Assembly: GCF_021491355.1 (NCBI RefSeq)
Contig: NZ_JAKENF010000002.1
Span: forward strand, 992,001-1,056,000
Source of the DNA: Alitabrizicola rongguiensis
GTDB lineage: Bacteria > Pseudomonadota > Alphaproteobacteria > Rhodobacterales > Rhodobacteraceae
DNA length: 64,000 nucleotides
Direction of reading: 5' to 3'
The position numbers were made by a program, and so were the translations under genes. This document shows positions 18,423 to 27,537 of this stretch, one piece after another; position 1 is the first letter of the stretch; each line of letters opens with the position of its first letter. The notes beneath the pieces are model-generated. The model was given only the letters and a program-made list of their open reading frames with translations. It was not told the DNA's origin and did no database searches.

Positions 18423-20320
18423 AACGCACGCTTGGCGTCTGCTACTACCCTGAACACTGGCCGGATGCGCAATGGGCCGAAGATGCCGCCCGCATGGCAA
18501 CCCTAGGCTTGACCTGGGTGCGGATCGGCGAGTTTGCGTGGTCGCGTCTGGAGCCGGTCCCCGGGCGGCTGGAATTCGACTGGCTCGACCGGGCGATCGA
18601 AACCCTAGGCAGTGCAGGGCTGAAGGTTGTGCTCGGCACCCCGACGGCCACGCCGCCACGCTGGATGCTCGACCGTCACCCCGACATGCTGGCCGTGGAT
18701 CGAGACGGACGGGAACGTGGATTCGGCTCGCGCCGACACTACGATTTTTCACATGAAGGCTATCGGCGGGAGTCGGCCCGGATCACTACGCTTCTGGCTG
18801 AACGCTACGGCCGGAATCCGCATGTGGGGGCCTGGCAGACGGACAACGAATATGCCTGCCATGACACGGTGCTGAGCTACTCCCCGACGGCCCTTCGCGC
18901 CTTCCGCAATTGGCTTGCCCGCCGCTACCAGTCACCCGAGGCGCTGAACCGGGCCTGGGGGAACGTGTTCTGGTCGATGGACTATGCCTCGTTCGAGGAG
19001 ATCGGCCTGCCGAACCTGACCGTGACCGAGGCGAACCCGGCACACTGGATGGCCTTCCGTCGCTTTGCCTCGGACATGGTGGTGGAATTCAACCGCATCC
19101 AGACGGAGATCATCCGCAAGCATTCCTCCTACCCCATTGCACACAACTATATGGGGCAGATCACCGATTTCGACCATTTCGCCGTGGGCGCGGACCTCGA
19201 TATCGCCTCTTGGGATGCCTATCCGCTTGGCTTCCTGTCAGACCGCCTCGCCGCCAGTCCGGAACACAAGCGCCGGTTCGTTCGGCAGGGCGACCCGGAT
19301 TTCCAGGCCTTCCACCATGACCTTTACCGGGCCGTCGGACGGGGCCGCTGGTGGATCATGGAGCAGCAACCGGGACCGGTGAACTGGGCGCCGTGGAACC
19401 CCGATCCGCTGCCGGGCATGGCCCGCCTCTGGGCGTGGGAGGCCTTCGCCCATGGGGCCGAGGCGGTCTGCTACTTCCGATGGCGGCAGGCCCCCTTCGC
19501 GCAGGAGCAGATGCATGCGGGCCTGCTGCGCCCCGATAGCGTTCCTGCCCCGGCATATGACGAGGCAGCACAGGTGGCGCGGGAGCTTGCCGCGATGCCT
19601 GATCAGGGGACCGCTGCTGCGAAGGTCGCGCTGGTCTTCGACTATGCGTCGGCCTGGGCCTGGGAGGTTCAGCCGCAGGGGCGGGATTTCAGCTACTTCC
19701 GGCTGGTTTTCGAAAGCTATCGCGCGCTTCGGCGATTGGGGCTGAACATCGACATCCTGCCGCCCGATGCGACCGATCTGTCGGCCTACCAACTGGTTCT
19801 GGCCCCGGGGGTGGCGACGCTGACGGATGCCTTCCTCGGTGCGCTTGCCCAGTACCGCGGACTGTCGCTGATCGGCCCGCGTACCAACGCCAAGACGACC
19901 GAGTTCGCGACGCCTGTTCCCCTTCCGCCGAACCTTCCGGGTCTTGCCGCGACAATTGCGCGGGTCGAAAGCCTGCCACCCGACGTGCCGGTCCCGCTGA
20001 GCCAAGGCGGGCAGTTCCTGCACTGGCGCGAGAAGATCGAGACGGCGGCCGAGATCGTGGAGAGCACCGCCGATGGCTGGCCTGCCCTCATCAGGGCGGG
20101 CGGACTCCACTACCTTGCGGGGTGGGCGGAAGCCAAGACGATGATCAATCTGCTCGAAAAGCTCTGCGCGGAGGCTGGACTGCCGACGATGCGCCTGCCC
20201 GATAGCCTGCGTATGCGCGATACGGCCTCGCACCGGTTCGTCTTTAACTACGGACCGGATGAGGTCGAGTGGCACGGCCGGCGCATTGCGCCAGCCGGTG
20301 TGTATTGGGAAAGGCTCTGA
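18419..20320 (+). CDS. Beta-galactosidase, glycoside hydrolase family 42
   Basis: A 633-residue GH42 enzyme starting at GTG 18419, which overlaps the lactonase stop. The barrel domain begins RTLGVCYYPEHWP. The acid/base is Glu144 in WQTDNEYAC and the nucleophile is Glu315 in MEQQPGPVNW. A trimerisation domain and a small C-terminal beta domain complete the usual length. No signal peptide is present, so it hydrolyses imported galactosides in the cytoplasm. It closes the operon and faces a leftward permease gene after 33 bp. Confidence 0.93.
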   Translation: MKRTLGVCYYPEHWPDAQWAEDAARMATLGLTWVRIGEFAWSRLEPVPGRLEFDWLDRAIETLGSAGLKVVLGTPTATPPRWMLDRHPDMLAVDRDGRERGFGSRRHYDFSHEGYRRESARITTLLAERYGRNPHVGAWQTDNEYACHDTVLSYSPTALRAFRNWLARRYQSPEALNRAWGNVFWSMDYASFEEIGLPNLTVTEANPAHWMAFRRFASDMVVEFNRIQTEIIRKHSSYPIAHNYMGQITDFDHFAVGADLDIASWDAYPLGFLSDRLAASPEHKRRFVRQGDPDFQAFHHDLYRAVGRGRWWIMEQQPGPVNWAPWNPDPLPGMARLWAWEAFAHGAEAVCYFRWRQAPFAQEQMHAGLLRPDSVPAPAYDEAAQVARELAAMPDQGTAAAKVALVFDYASAWAWEVQPQGRDFSYFRLVFESYRALRRLGLNIDILPPDATDLSAYQLVLAPGVATLTDAFLGALAQYRGLSLIGPRTNAKTTEFATPVPLPPNLPGLAATIARVESLPPDVPVPLSQGGQFLHWREKIETAAEIVESTADGWPALIRAGGLHYLAGWAEAKTMINLLEKLCAEAGLPTMRLPDSLRMRDTASHRFVFNYGPDEVEWHGRRIAPAGVYWERL

Positions 20321-20353
20321 CGGGCGGGATCAGCCGCTGCCCGCGTCTGCTTT

Positions 20354-21205
20354 TCAGGTGGGCGACATGCCGCGCAGACGTTCCGACCGGCGCCTGAGGA
20401 CCTCGAGTGTAATCAGAAGCGCGATCGAGATCGCGACGAGCACAGTCGCAGCCGCAAGAATTGTCGGGCTGATCTGCTCGCGCAGGCCGGTGAACATCTG
20501 CCAGGGCAGCGTCTTGTCGCCCGGTGCGCCAAGGAACAGCACAACGACCACTTCGTCGAACGAGGTGATGAATGCAAACAGCGCACCGGCCACCACGCCC
20601 GGCATGATCAGCGGCATCTGCACCATGAAGAAGGTGCGGACCGGTCCGGCGCCAAGGCTTGCCGCCGCGCGGGTCAGCGAACGGTCGAAGCCCACGAGCG
20701 TTGCCGTCACAGTTATGATGACGAAGGGAATGCCAAGCACGGCGTGGGCGAGCACGACCCCCCAGTAGGTTCCCTGCAATCCGACGCGCGAGTAGAAGAA
20801 ATACATCCCCGCCGCAGAGATGATGAGCGGCACGATCATCGGCGAAATCAGGATCGCCATGATCGCGCTCTTGAACGGAACGTGCGACTGCGACAACCCG
20901 ATGGCGGCCAGAGTGCCAAGGCTGACAGCGATCAGCGTGGCGACCGGCGCGATGGCAAGCGAGTTCCACAGCGGTAGCTGCCAGTCGGGGTTGGTGAAGA
21001 AGTCCTGATAGTGCTTCAGCGAATAGCCGGCCGGATCGAGCCGCAGCATCTCGGGCGAGAACGTGAAGAAGTCCTGCGCGTTGAAGCTGAGCGGGATGAT
21101 GATGACGATGGGCGCGATCAGGAAAAAGAAGATCAGCCCGCAGATGACTCGGAACGCATAGTGCCAGATGCGCTGACCGGTCGAGGCATAGACGGGCAGG
21201 CTCAT
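20354..21205 (-). CDS. ABC transporter permease, polyamine (PotC) type
   Basis: This 283-residue permease has about six membrane segments (GLIFFFLIAPIVIIIPLSF at the N-terminus) and the ATPase-docking loop TRAAASLGAGPVRTFFMVQMP. It is of the spermidine/putrescine (PotC) class. It is the last gene of a leftward set encoding binding protein, ATPase, two permeases and creatinase. I infer that the set imports creatine or a related guanidino compound; polyamine-type importers have very varied ligands, so this needs proof. Confidence 0.9.
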   Translation of the reverse strand: MSLPVYASTGQRIWHYAFRVICGLIFFFLIAPIVIIIPLSFNAQDFFTFSPEMLRLDPAGYSLKHYQDFFTNPDWQLPLWNSLAIAPVATLIAVSLGTLAAIGLSQSHVPFKSAIMAILISPMIVPLIISAAGMYFFYSRVGLQGTYWGVVLAHAVLGIPFVIITVTATLVGFDRSLTRAAASLGAGPVRTFFMVQMPLIMPGVVAGALFAFITSFDEVVVVLFLGAPGDKTLPWQMFTGLREQISPTILAAATVLVAISIALLITLEVLRRRSERLRGMSPT

Positions 21206-21244
21206 GCGATCGGCCCTTCCATATCGAGCTGCATTGGGACGCGT

Positions 21245-22891
21245 CTAGCCGAGTTTGACATTGTCGATCCCCACGATGCGGTCATAGACCCAGTAGAGCA
21301 CCAGAACCACGACAAGCAGCAATGAGCCGAGCGCGGCGGCGAGCCCCCAGTTCAGTGACGTGCCGATGTGATAGGCGATGCGGTTCGAGATGAAGACACC
21401 CTTCGCGCCGCCAACAAGTTCGGGCGTGATGTAGTAGCCGATCGCCAGGATGAAGACGAGGATCGAGCCCGCCCCGATCCCGGGAACGGATTGGGGGAAA
21501 TAGACCCTCCAGAAAGCGGTCCAGTCCGTTGCGCCGAGGGACTTGGCCGCGCGCAGATAGGACGGCGGGATCGTCTTCATGACCGAATAAAGCGGCAGGA
21601 TCATGAACGGCAGCAGGATATGCGTCATGGCGATGATTGTGCCGGTCTGGTTGTTGATGAGGACCAGACGGTTGTTGTCGGCCACGAGTCCAGCCCAGAC
21701 CAGCAGGTCGTTGATGACACCCTGTTGCTGTAGCAGGACCTTCCAAGCGCTGGTCCGCACCAAAAGCGAGGTCCAGAAGGGGAGCAGAACCAGGATCATA
21801 AGCAGGTTGGCCGTCCGCGCCGGAAGGTTCGCCAGTAGCCAGGCCACCGGATAGCCGAGCAGGATGCAGGTGCCCGTGATGACCAGCGAAAGGACCATCG
21901 TGCGCAGAAACAGCATTAGGTAGACGCGCTCGGCTTCGGACCGCGGGGCGATGCCTTCCGGAGTCATCTTCAAGTCAACAGCGTTCAGGAAATAGCCGGA
22001 CGTGAAGCGCGGGCTGAAAGTCTTGATGACCTCCCACGGCTGTGGCGTCCCCCAGGCTTTGTCGCTTTCCGTGAAGGCTGCCATGAAATCGGCCGCGGGG
22101 ATCGCTCCCCCCTGTTCCGCTGCGACCACTGCCGAAAGGCGCGGCTGCCAATCGGCTCCGAAGGCAGCGGCAGCGGACGGATTGGCCTTGAGATCCTCGG
22201 TCAGACTGACGGCGACCGTGTTCCAAGGGCGCTTTTCGGTCGGGCTGTCCTCCTTCACCGTCTGCATGACGCGGGCGAAATCGCCGTAGGCGGCCGCAGT
22301 TAGGGGCAGGTTTTTCTGCGCAGCCGCAGACGGGACAAAGGGTGGTTCGGGCGTCTTGTCGCCTGCCTTGGCCCAGTCCGCCTGGGCAGAGATCCAGGCA
22401 GGATCGCCCAGTAGGTTGGTCCAGGTTACCGGCTCATCCCATACGGGGTCGACCGCGACCAGAGCTTTGCCGACATCCTCGCCCATGTCGTCCACATCGC
22501 GGCCCGTGCCGCGCAGCAACGAGGAAAAGCCAGAATCCTCATAGTTCAGCCGGGTCCCAAGCTGTGTATGGGTCTTCGCGGCAACCGCGATGAGCAAATC
22601 AGAAGCCAAGGCGCGATAGACAGGCTCCCCCGGCGGAGCGCCTGAATCCGGGCTCCAATCCGCAAGAGCCGCCACGGTGCGCGGCAGTGTATCGGCGACG
22701 ATATCATTCTCGACCGACCGGAAAAGCATATCGCCGATCGGGGCGATGAAGGTGACGAGGACAAAGATGAGAAGCGGCGCGATCAGAAGGAAGGCGCGCA
22801 GCTTCTGCCGGCGGAGCGCGCGGTTCAGGCTTTGTTTCAGCGGCTTTCCGTCTGCCGCGAGCATAAGGCCATCTGCTGTCTGTTCCGTCAT
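21245..22891 (-). CDS. ABC transporter permease, polyamine (PotB) type, with long periplasmic insertion
   Basis: The protein has 548 residues, against about 280-310 for typical PotB. The first membrane segment is near residues 35-57 (AFLLIAPLLIFVLVTFIAP). It is followed by roughly 270 mostly hydrophilic residues (58-325) before the second segment (MVLSLVITGTCILLGYPVAW). The usual permease core with its docking loop (LRAAKSLGATDWTAFWRVYF) fills the C-terminal half. The extra domain should sit in the periplasm, where it may touch the binding protein. The gene lies between the binding-protein and PotC-type genes on the same strand. Confidence 0.9.
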   Translation of the reverse strand: MTEQTADGLMLAADGKPLKQSLNRALRRQKLRAFLLIAPLLIFVLVTFIAPIGDMLFRSVENDIVADTLPRTVAALADWSPDSGAPPGEPVYRALASDLLIAVAAKTHTQLGTRLNYEDSGFSSLLRGTGRDVDDMGEDVGKALVAVDPVWDEPVTWTNLLGDPAWISAQADWAKAGDKTPEPPFVPSAAAQKNLPLTAAAYGDFARVMQTVKEDSPTEKRPWNTVAVSLTEDLKANPSAAAAFGADWQPRLSAVVAAEQGGAIPAADFMAAFTESDKAWGTPQPWEVIKTFSPRFTSGYFLNAVDLKMTPEGIAPRSEAERVYLMLFLRTMVLSLVITGTCILLGYPVAWLLANLPARTANLLMILVLLPFWTSLLVRTSAWKVLLQQQGVINDLLVWAGLVADNNRLVLINNQTGTIIAMTHILLPFMILPLYSVMKTIPPSYLRAAKSLGATDWTAFWRVYFPQSVPGIGAGSILVFILAIGYYITPELVGGAKGVFISNRIAYHIGTSLNWGLAAALGSLLLVVVLVLYWVYDRIVGIDNVKLG

Positions 22892-22948
22892 CCGTCGTCC
22901 CCGCGATCAGGGGACGGGGCCTTCGCCCCGCCCCCATTGGCACTTGGC

Positions 22949-24082
22949 TTACTTCGAGAGCCAGTTCTGGAAGGCGACTTCGACCTCGTCCTGGTTGTCA
23001 GCCCACCATTCGATGTTGTTCACCAGATAGTTCTTCTGGTTCGCGGGGTTGGTGGGCATGTAGGGGGCCATTTCGATGCCGAGTGTTGCGTGGGTCGAAA
23101 CCAGCGGTTGCGACGATGCGCGGGCAGGACCGTAGGAAATGTACTTGGCCTGATCCGCCAGACGCTGCGTGTCGGTCGCGAAGTTCAGGAAGTGCAGGAC
23201 GCGGTTCTTCTGTGCTTCGTCCAGACCCTTGGGAACAACCCAACCGTCAAAGTCGAAGACCTGCCAGTCCCAAAGCATGCCGATGGGCTGTTTCTGCTCG
23301 ACGATGGCCGAAAAGAGGCGACCGTTATAGGTCGAACCCATCACGACTTCGCCGTCGGCCAGCAACTGCGGGGTCTCGGCACCGGCCGACCACCACACGA
23401 CTTGATCCTTGATCGTGTCGAGCTTGGCGAGGGCGCGGTCCACGCCACCTTCTGAGGAGAGCACGGTGTAGAGTTCTTCCTTCGGAACGCCGTCACACAG
23501 AAGCGCCCACTCCAGGTTCTTCTTCGGACGCTTTTCGAGCGCGCGCATGCCGGGGAAATTCTCGAGATCGAAGATTGCGCAAAGGTTGTCAGGAACCTTG
23601 CCGTTCCATTCCTTGACGTCAGTGCGATAGCCGAAGGTCGTCGAGAAGACGATCTGCGGCACGAAGCATTCGTTGATGATCGCCGAGCCGAAATCCTTCG
23701 ATGCGGCGGTGCCGTCGGGCGCGGCGGCCAGATCCTTGTCGAAGTCGATCTCTTCGGCCAGACCTTCGTCGCAAGCGCGCTGGCTGTCGGGGCCTTCGAC
23801 GTCGACCAGGCTATAGGTCATGTTGCCGGCCTCAGAGGCGGCGCGCATCTTGGCGATCGCCTCGTTCGAGCCTTCGTCCCAGGTGATCTTGACGCCGGTA
23901 AGCTTCGAATAGGGCTCGGCATAGGCCGCGACCTGGGATGCCTGATAGGCGCCGCCCCAGGACATCAGGACCATCGAGTCAGAGCAGTTATCGCAAGGGG
24001 GAAGATCCTCGGCGAAGGCGGCACTGGCACCAAGCGGCAGCATCGCCAGCGCCGTTGCACTGAGAAGGGACTTGAGTGTCAT
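22949..24082 (-). CDS. ABC transporter periplasmic binding protein, polyamine (PotD) type
   Basis: A 377-residue solute-binding protein with a signal peptide ending at ASAAFA, about 24 residues from the start. The mature N-terminus contains a CDNC pair. The core (MVLMSWGGAYQASQVAAYAE, ITWDEGSNEAIAKM) is of the PotD/spermidine-putrescine class. Two ATGs exist. I chose 24082 because GGGAG stands about eight bases upstream; the ATG at 24088 would be almost on top of it. The ligand is predicted from the creatinase gene in the same leftward set to be creatine or a similar compound. Confidence 0.9.
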   Translation of the reverse strand: MTLKSLLSATALAMLPLGASAAFAEDLPPCDNCSDSMVLMSWGGAYQASQVAAYAEPYSKLTGVKITWDEGSNEAIAKMRAASEAGNMTYSLVDVEGPDSQRACDEGLAEEIDFDKDLAAAPDGTAASKDFGSAIINECFVPQIVFSTTFGYRTDVKEWNGKVPDNLCAIFDLENFPGMRALEKRPKKNLEWALLCDGVPKEELYTVLSSEGGVDRALAKLDTIKDQVVWWSAGAETPQLLADGEVVMGSTYNGRLFSAIVEQKQPIGMLWDWQVFDFDGWVVPKGLDEAQKNRVLHFLNFATDTQRLADQAKYISYGPARASSQPLVSTHATLGIEMAPYMPTNPANQKNYLVNNIEWWADNQDEVEVAFQNWLSK

Positions 24083-24127
24083 TTTCATACTCCCGGTTGT
24101 TATTTTGGTTTTTACCCTTGCGGGCTT

Positions 24128-25234
24128 CTACGGCGCGTCAAGCGCGCGGCAGTCTTCAGGCAGCCAGCCGATCTCGATCATCTGGCCGGGCTGATGGCGG
24201 ATCTGGTCGGGGGCGTTGCGGGTCTTGATAACGAAATCGTCATGACCGGCCACCTTCAGACGCGTGCGGAAGATGTCGCCCATGTAAATGAACTCGGTCA
24301 CTTCGGCCTTCAGCGTGTGGACTCCAGGGCGGAGGCGCGCCTTGTTGGTCTCGACCCGCTCCGGGCGGATCGAGACCTGGGTCCGGTCGCCGACCTTGGA
24401 GACATTCACAGGCTTGGCATCGATGATGTCGCCCGAGTCGAGCCGCACGACGCAGGTCTCGCCGGTGATCTCAGTCACGGTGCCCATCAGGCGGTTGTTC
24501 TCGCCGATGAACTGAGCAACGAAGCTGTTCACCGGCGCCTCGTAGAGTTCGGAAGGTGGGGCGAGTTGCTGGATGCGGCCGTCATTGAAGACCGCAACCC
24601 GGTCCGACATCGTCAGCGCCTCGGTCTGGTCATGGGTCACATAGACAGTCGTAATGCCGAGATTGTGGGCAAGATGGGTGATCTCGAACTGCATGTGCTC
24701 GCGCAGTTGCTTGTCGAGGGCGCCCAGGGGTTCGTCCATGAGGACAAGCTCGGGCTCGAACACCAGCGCGCGAGCCAGAGCAATGCGCTGCTGCTGTCCA
24801 CCCGACAACTGGGAAGGGCGTCGGCCAGCGAAAGCACCCATCTGCACCATGTCGAGCGCCCGCTTGACCTTTTCGTCGCGCACGGACTTGTCGAGCTTGC
24901 GCACCTCAAGCGGGAAGGCAAGGTTCTCGGCAACCGTCATATGGGGGAAAAGCGCGTAGTTCTGGAACACCATTCCGATGCCGCGCTTGTGGGGTGGAAC
25001 GGTATTGATGTTGCGCCCGTTCAGGCGAATCTCGCCGTGCGTTGCCGTTTCGAAGCCCGCGAGCATCATCAGGCAGGTCGTCTTGCCCGAGCCTGACGGG
25101 CCGAGCATCGTCAGAAACTCTCCCTTCGGCAGGGAAAGGTTCAAATCCTTCACGACGAGCGTCACACCGTCGTAGCTTTTTTGAACTCGGTCGAAAACGA
25201 CGAACGCATCGTTCGCCATCGCCCCTTCAGCCAT
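24128..25234 (-). CDS. ABC transporter ATP-binding protein, polyamine (PotA) type
   Basis: This 368-residue ATPase has Walker A (GPSGSGKTTCLMML), signature LSGGQQQRIALARAL, Walker B (LVLMDEPLGALDKQLR), switch His (VYVTHDQTEALTMSD) and a C-terminal TOBE domain. The PotA-type motif [20 protein letters not shown] is present. I chose the ATG at 25234, which has GGGGA upstream; an ATG at 25219 is possible. It lies between the creatinase gene (80 bp upstream) and the binding-protein gene, all leftward, and powers the two permeases that follow. Confidence 0.92.
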   Translation of the reverse strand: MAEGAMANDAFVVFDRVQKSYDGVTLVVKDLNLSLPKGEFLTMLGPSGSGKTTCLMMLAGFETATHGEIRLNGRNINTVPPHKRGIGMVFQNYALFPHMTVAENLAFPLEVRKLDKSVRDEKVKRALDMVQMGAFAGRRPSQLSGGQQQRIALARALVFEPELVLMDEPLGALDKQLREHMQFEITHLAHNLGITTVYVTHDQTEALTMSDRVAVFNDGRIQQLAPPSELYEAPVNSFVAQFIGENNRLMGTVTEITGETCVVRLDSGDIIDAKPVNVSKVGDRTQVSIRPERVETNKARLRPGVHTLKAEVTEFIYMGDIFRTRLKVAGHDDFVIKTRNAPDQIRHQPGQMIEIGWLPEDCRALDAP

Positions 25235-25314
25235 ACGCGCATCCCCGTTGCGGTTGCCCCCTTGTCGGACCGAGCAGCACGCTGCCCAGCCGCCGCCTGT
25301 TCTCAAGCGAGGGT

Positions 25315-26535
25315 TCAGTTCTTGAATGGCAGGATAAGATGGTCGGGTCCATAGGGAAATCCGGTGATGTTCCGATTGCCGTCTTCGGTGATGACGAGGA
25401 TGTCATGCTCGCGGTAGCCGCCCGCACCCGGCAGATGGTTGGGAATGGTGATCATGGGTTCCATCGACACGACCATGCCCGGTTCAAGCACCGTCTCGCA
25501 GTCTTCGCGAAGTTCCAGTCCGGCCTCGCGGCCGTAGTAGTGGCAGAGAACTCCGAAGGAGTGGCCATAGCCGAAACTGCGGTACTGCAAGAGATTTTCC
25601 GCGGCATACATCTCGTTCAACTCGCGCGCCACGTCGCAGCAGCGGTTGCCCGGCACCAGAAGTTCCTTGCCGCGATCATGGACCCTGCAATTGAACTCCC
25701 ACAGCCGCAGGTGTTCGTCGGTCGGCTGGCCCGCGAACATCGTGCGCTCCAGCGCGACATAGTATCCAGCGACCATCGGGAAGCAGTTCAGCGACAGGAT
25801 GTCGCCCTGCTCAATCCTGCGGCTTGTGACCGGATTATGGGCACCGTCGGTATTGATCCCCGACTGGAACCAGGTCCAGGTATCGAGCAGTTCGCCATGC
25901 GGCCATGTCTTGGCGATCTCGCGCACCATCGTCGCGGTCGAATGGAGCGCCACCTCGTGTTCGGGCGTTCCAACCGTGGCCGCCTCGGCACAGGCGGCGC
26001 CCCCGATATCGGCGATACGGGTCATCTTCTCGATATGCGAGATCTCGGCAGCAGACTTGATCATGCGCTGACGCATCGCCCCTTGGGCAATGTCGACGAA
26101 TTCCACCGAGGGGAATTCCGACTTGAGCAAGGCGAGGGTGTCGATGCTGATGTGATCGAATTCGATTCCAAGCCGGCGTACGCCCGGGATCAGGCCACGG
26201 ACGGCATGAAAGTAGTTGTCCTTTTGCCAGTCGGTGTAGGTGATGTTGCGCCCGCCGAAGGTCCGCCGCCACGGCTGCCCGCCGTCGATGCCCGCACTGA
26301 TCGATGTGGACTTGTCGTGATCGACGACCAGACCATAGCGACGCCCGAAGTAGCAATACAGGAAGTCACTGTAATAGTTGATGTTATGGTAAGACGTGAA
26401 CAGGGCCGCATCGATGCCGCTGTCGGCCATGTAGCGTCGAATCGCGGCCAGACGCCGCTCCATCTCGCTGGCAGGAAAGGTTGGCGTGACGGGTGATCCG
26501 TTGCCCATGTAGTCCTGAAGCCGTTCCCGCTGCAT
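25315..26535 (-). CDS. Creatinase (creatine amidinohydrolase)
   Basis: The 406-residue protein matches Pseudomonas putida creatinase along its whole length as I remember that sequence: FTSYHNINYYSDFLYC, SISAGIDGGQPWRRT, DTWTWFQSGINTDGAHNP, YGHSFGVLCHYYGREAGLEL and VVSMEPMI are shared or nearly so. His233 corresponds to the catalytic His232. The fold is the metal-free M24 (pita-bread) fold. Creatinase hydrolyses creatine to sarcosine and urea in the cytoplasm. It is the first gene of the leftward transporter set and diverges from a LysR gene. Sarcosine could feed the dehydrogenase at 6343-8811. No creatininase is in the window. Confidence 0.93.
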   Translation of the reverse strand: MQRERLQDYMGNGSPVTPTFPASEMERRLAAIRRYMADSGIDAALFTSYHNINYYSDFLYCYFGRRYGLVVDHDKSTSISAGIDGGQPWRRTFGGRNITYTDWQKDNYFHAVRGLIPGVRRLGIEFDHISIDTLALLKSEFPSVEFVDIAQGAMRQRMIKSAAEISHIEKMTRIADIGGAACAEAATVGTPEHEVALHSTATMVREIAKTWPHGELLDTWTWFQSGINTDGAHNPVTSRRIEQGDILSLNCFPMVAGYYVALERTMFAGQPTDEHLRLWEFNCRVHDRGKELLVPGNRCCDVARELNEMYAAENLLQYRSFGYGHSFGVLCHYYGREAGLELREDCETVLEPGMVVSMEPMITIPNHLPGAGGYREHDILVITEDGNRNITGFPYGPDHLILPFKN

Positions 26536-26605
26536 CTGCCCTCTCCGAAAGCCTGTTACCCATGGTCGAACGTGCGGCCGGAAGCATGGCTTGTCAAAAG
26601 ACCGA

Positions 26606-26625
26606 TTCTCATGCCGAGATGAGAA
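26606..26625. promoter_or_regulatory. Perfect inverted repeat TTCTCAT-N6-ATGAGAA, candidate LysR operator
   Basis: Seven-base arms around a 6 bp spacer sit in the 108 bp between the divergent creatinase and LysR genes, 18 bp before the LysR ATG. The position suits autoregulation and control of the creatinase/transporter set by the LysR protein. Confidence 0.5.
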
Positions 26626-26643
26626 AAACTAATTGAGGCGCTC

Positions 26644-27537
26644 ATGGCTCAAGTTCCGCTGAATGCACTCAGGGCTTTCGATGCCGTCGTCCGGGCCGGC
26701 ACTTTCAAGGCCGCAGCCGATGCACTTTTCGTCACGCAATCGGCCGTTAGCCATCAGGTTCGCCATCTCGAAGACTGGCTGGGCCGACCTTTGTTCGACA
26801 GGTCGGGCCCGAGACCCCGGTTGCTGCCCGAGGGAGAGGAACTGGCCCGAACCCTGGCCCTTTCGTTCGACGGCATCGAGGCCGCCTGCCAACGCCTGCG
26901 TCGCGAGTCCGGCGAGTCGCGGCTGGTTATCGCTGCAATCCCCTCGGTTGCGCTGTGCTGGCTCATCCCGAGGCTCGCGGGGTTTCGCGCGGACCATCCC
27001 GAGGTCGCAACACGGATCGTCTATGCCTATCATCGGCAGGAGATCGACTTTTCGGATGTCGATCTCGCTTTCATCTATGCTCCACAGAGCACCGTGGCCG
27101 AGGGTCACCTTGAAGCTGAACTCTTCTTCCCGGGCACCAGTATTGCGGTGTGCAGCCCAAAACTGGCGACCGGCCCGGTTGAGCCTGAAGCCATGGCGCG
27201 CATGACGCTTCTTCACGACAGCGATGGCGCGGGATGGCTGGACTGGTTCCGGCAGGCGGGCGTCGAGAGGGTCGATCTGCCCGACGGGCCGGCATTCCAG
27301 GATTTCAACCTGCTGCGCGCCGCGGCATTGGCGGGACAGGGCGTCGCGCTCTGCCCCCACGCCATGATCCGCGATGATCTTCTGGCCGGGCGGCTCAGCC
27401 AACTCTCGCGGATCAAAGTGGAGCCTGCCAGCGGCTACTATCTCGTTCGCTCATCGGCCTCAGGCCGGCGCAATGCTGCGGTCCGTGCTTTCCGCGACTG
27501 GGCCTTTGCCGAACGGGAAAAGAGCCAAGACGCGTAG
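26644..27537 (+). CDS. LysR-family regulator, GcvA-like
   Basis: This 297-residue regulator begins VPLNALRAFDAVVRAGTFKA with helix-turn-helix VTQSAVSHQVRHLEDWLG, the pattern of the GcvA subgroup. The effector domain spans about residues 92-290. It diverges from the creatinase operon and stands upstream of a BMP-type transporter operon, so it could control either. GcvA itself responds to glycine; a regulator of creatine or sarcosine use would be a natural relative, but the ligand is not known. Confidence 0.9.
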   Translation: MAQVPLNALRAFDAVVRAGTFKAAADALFVTQSAVSHQVRHLEDWLGRPLFDRSGPRPRLLPEGEELARTLALSFDGIEAACQRLRRESGESRLVIAAIPSVALCWLIPRLAGFRADHPEVATRIVYAYHRQEIDFSDVDLAFIYAPQSTVAEGHLEAELFFPGTSIAVCSPKLATGPVEPEAMARMTLLHDSDGAGWLDWFRQAGVERVDLPDGPAFQDFNLLRAAALAGQGVALCPHAMIRDDLLAGRLSQLSRIKVEPASGYYLVRSSASGRRNAAVRAFRDWAFAEREKSQDA

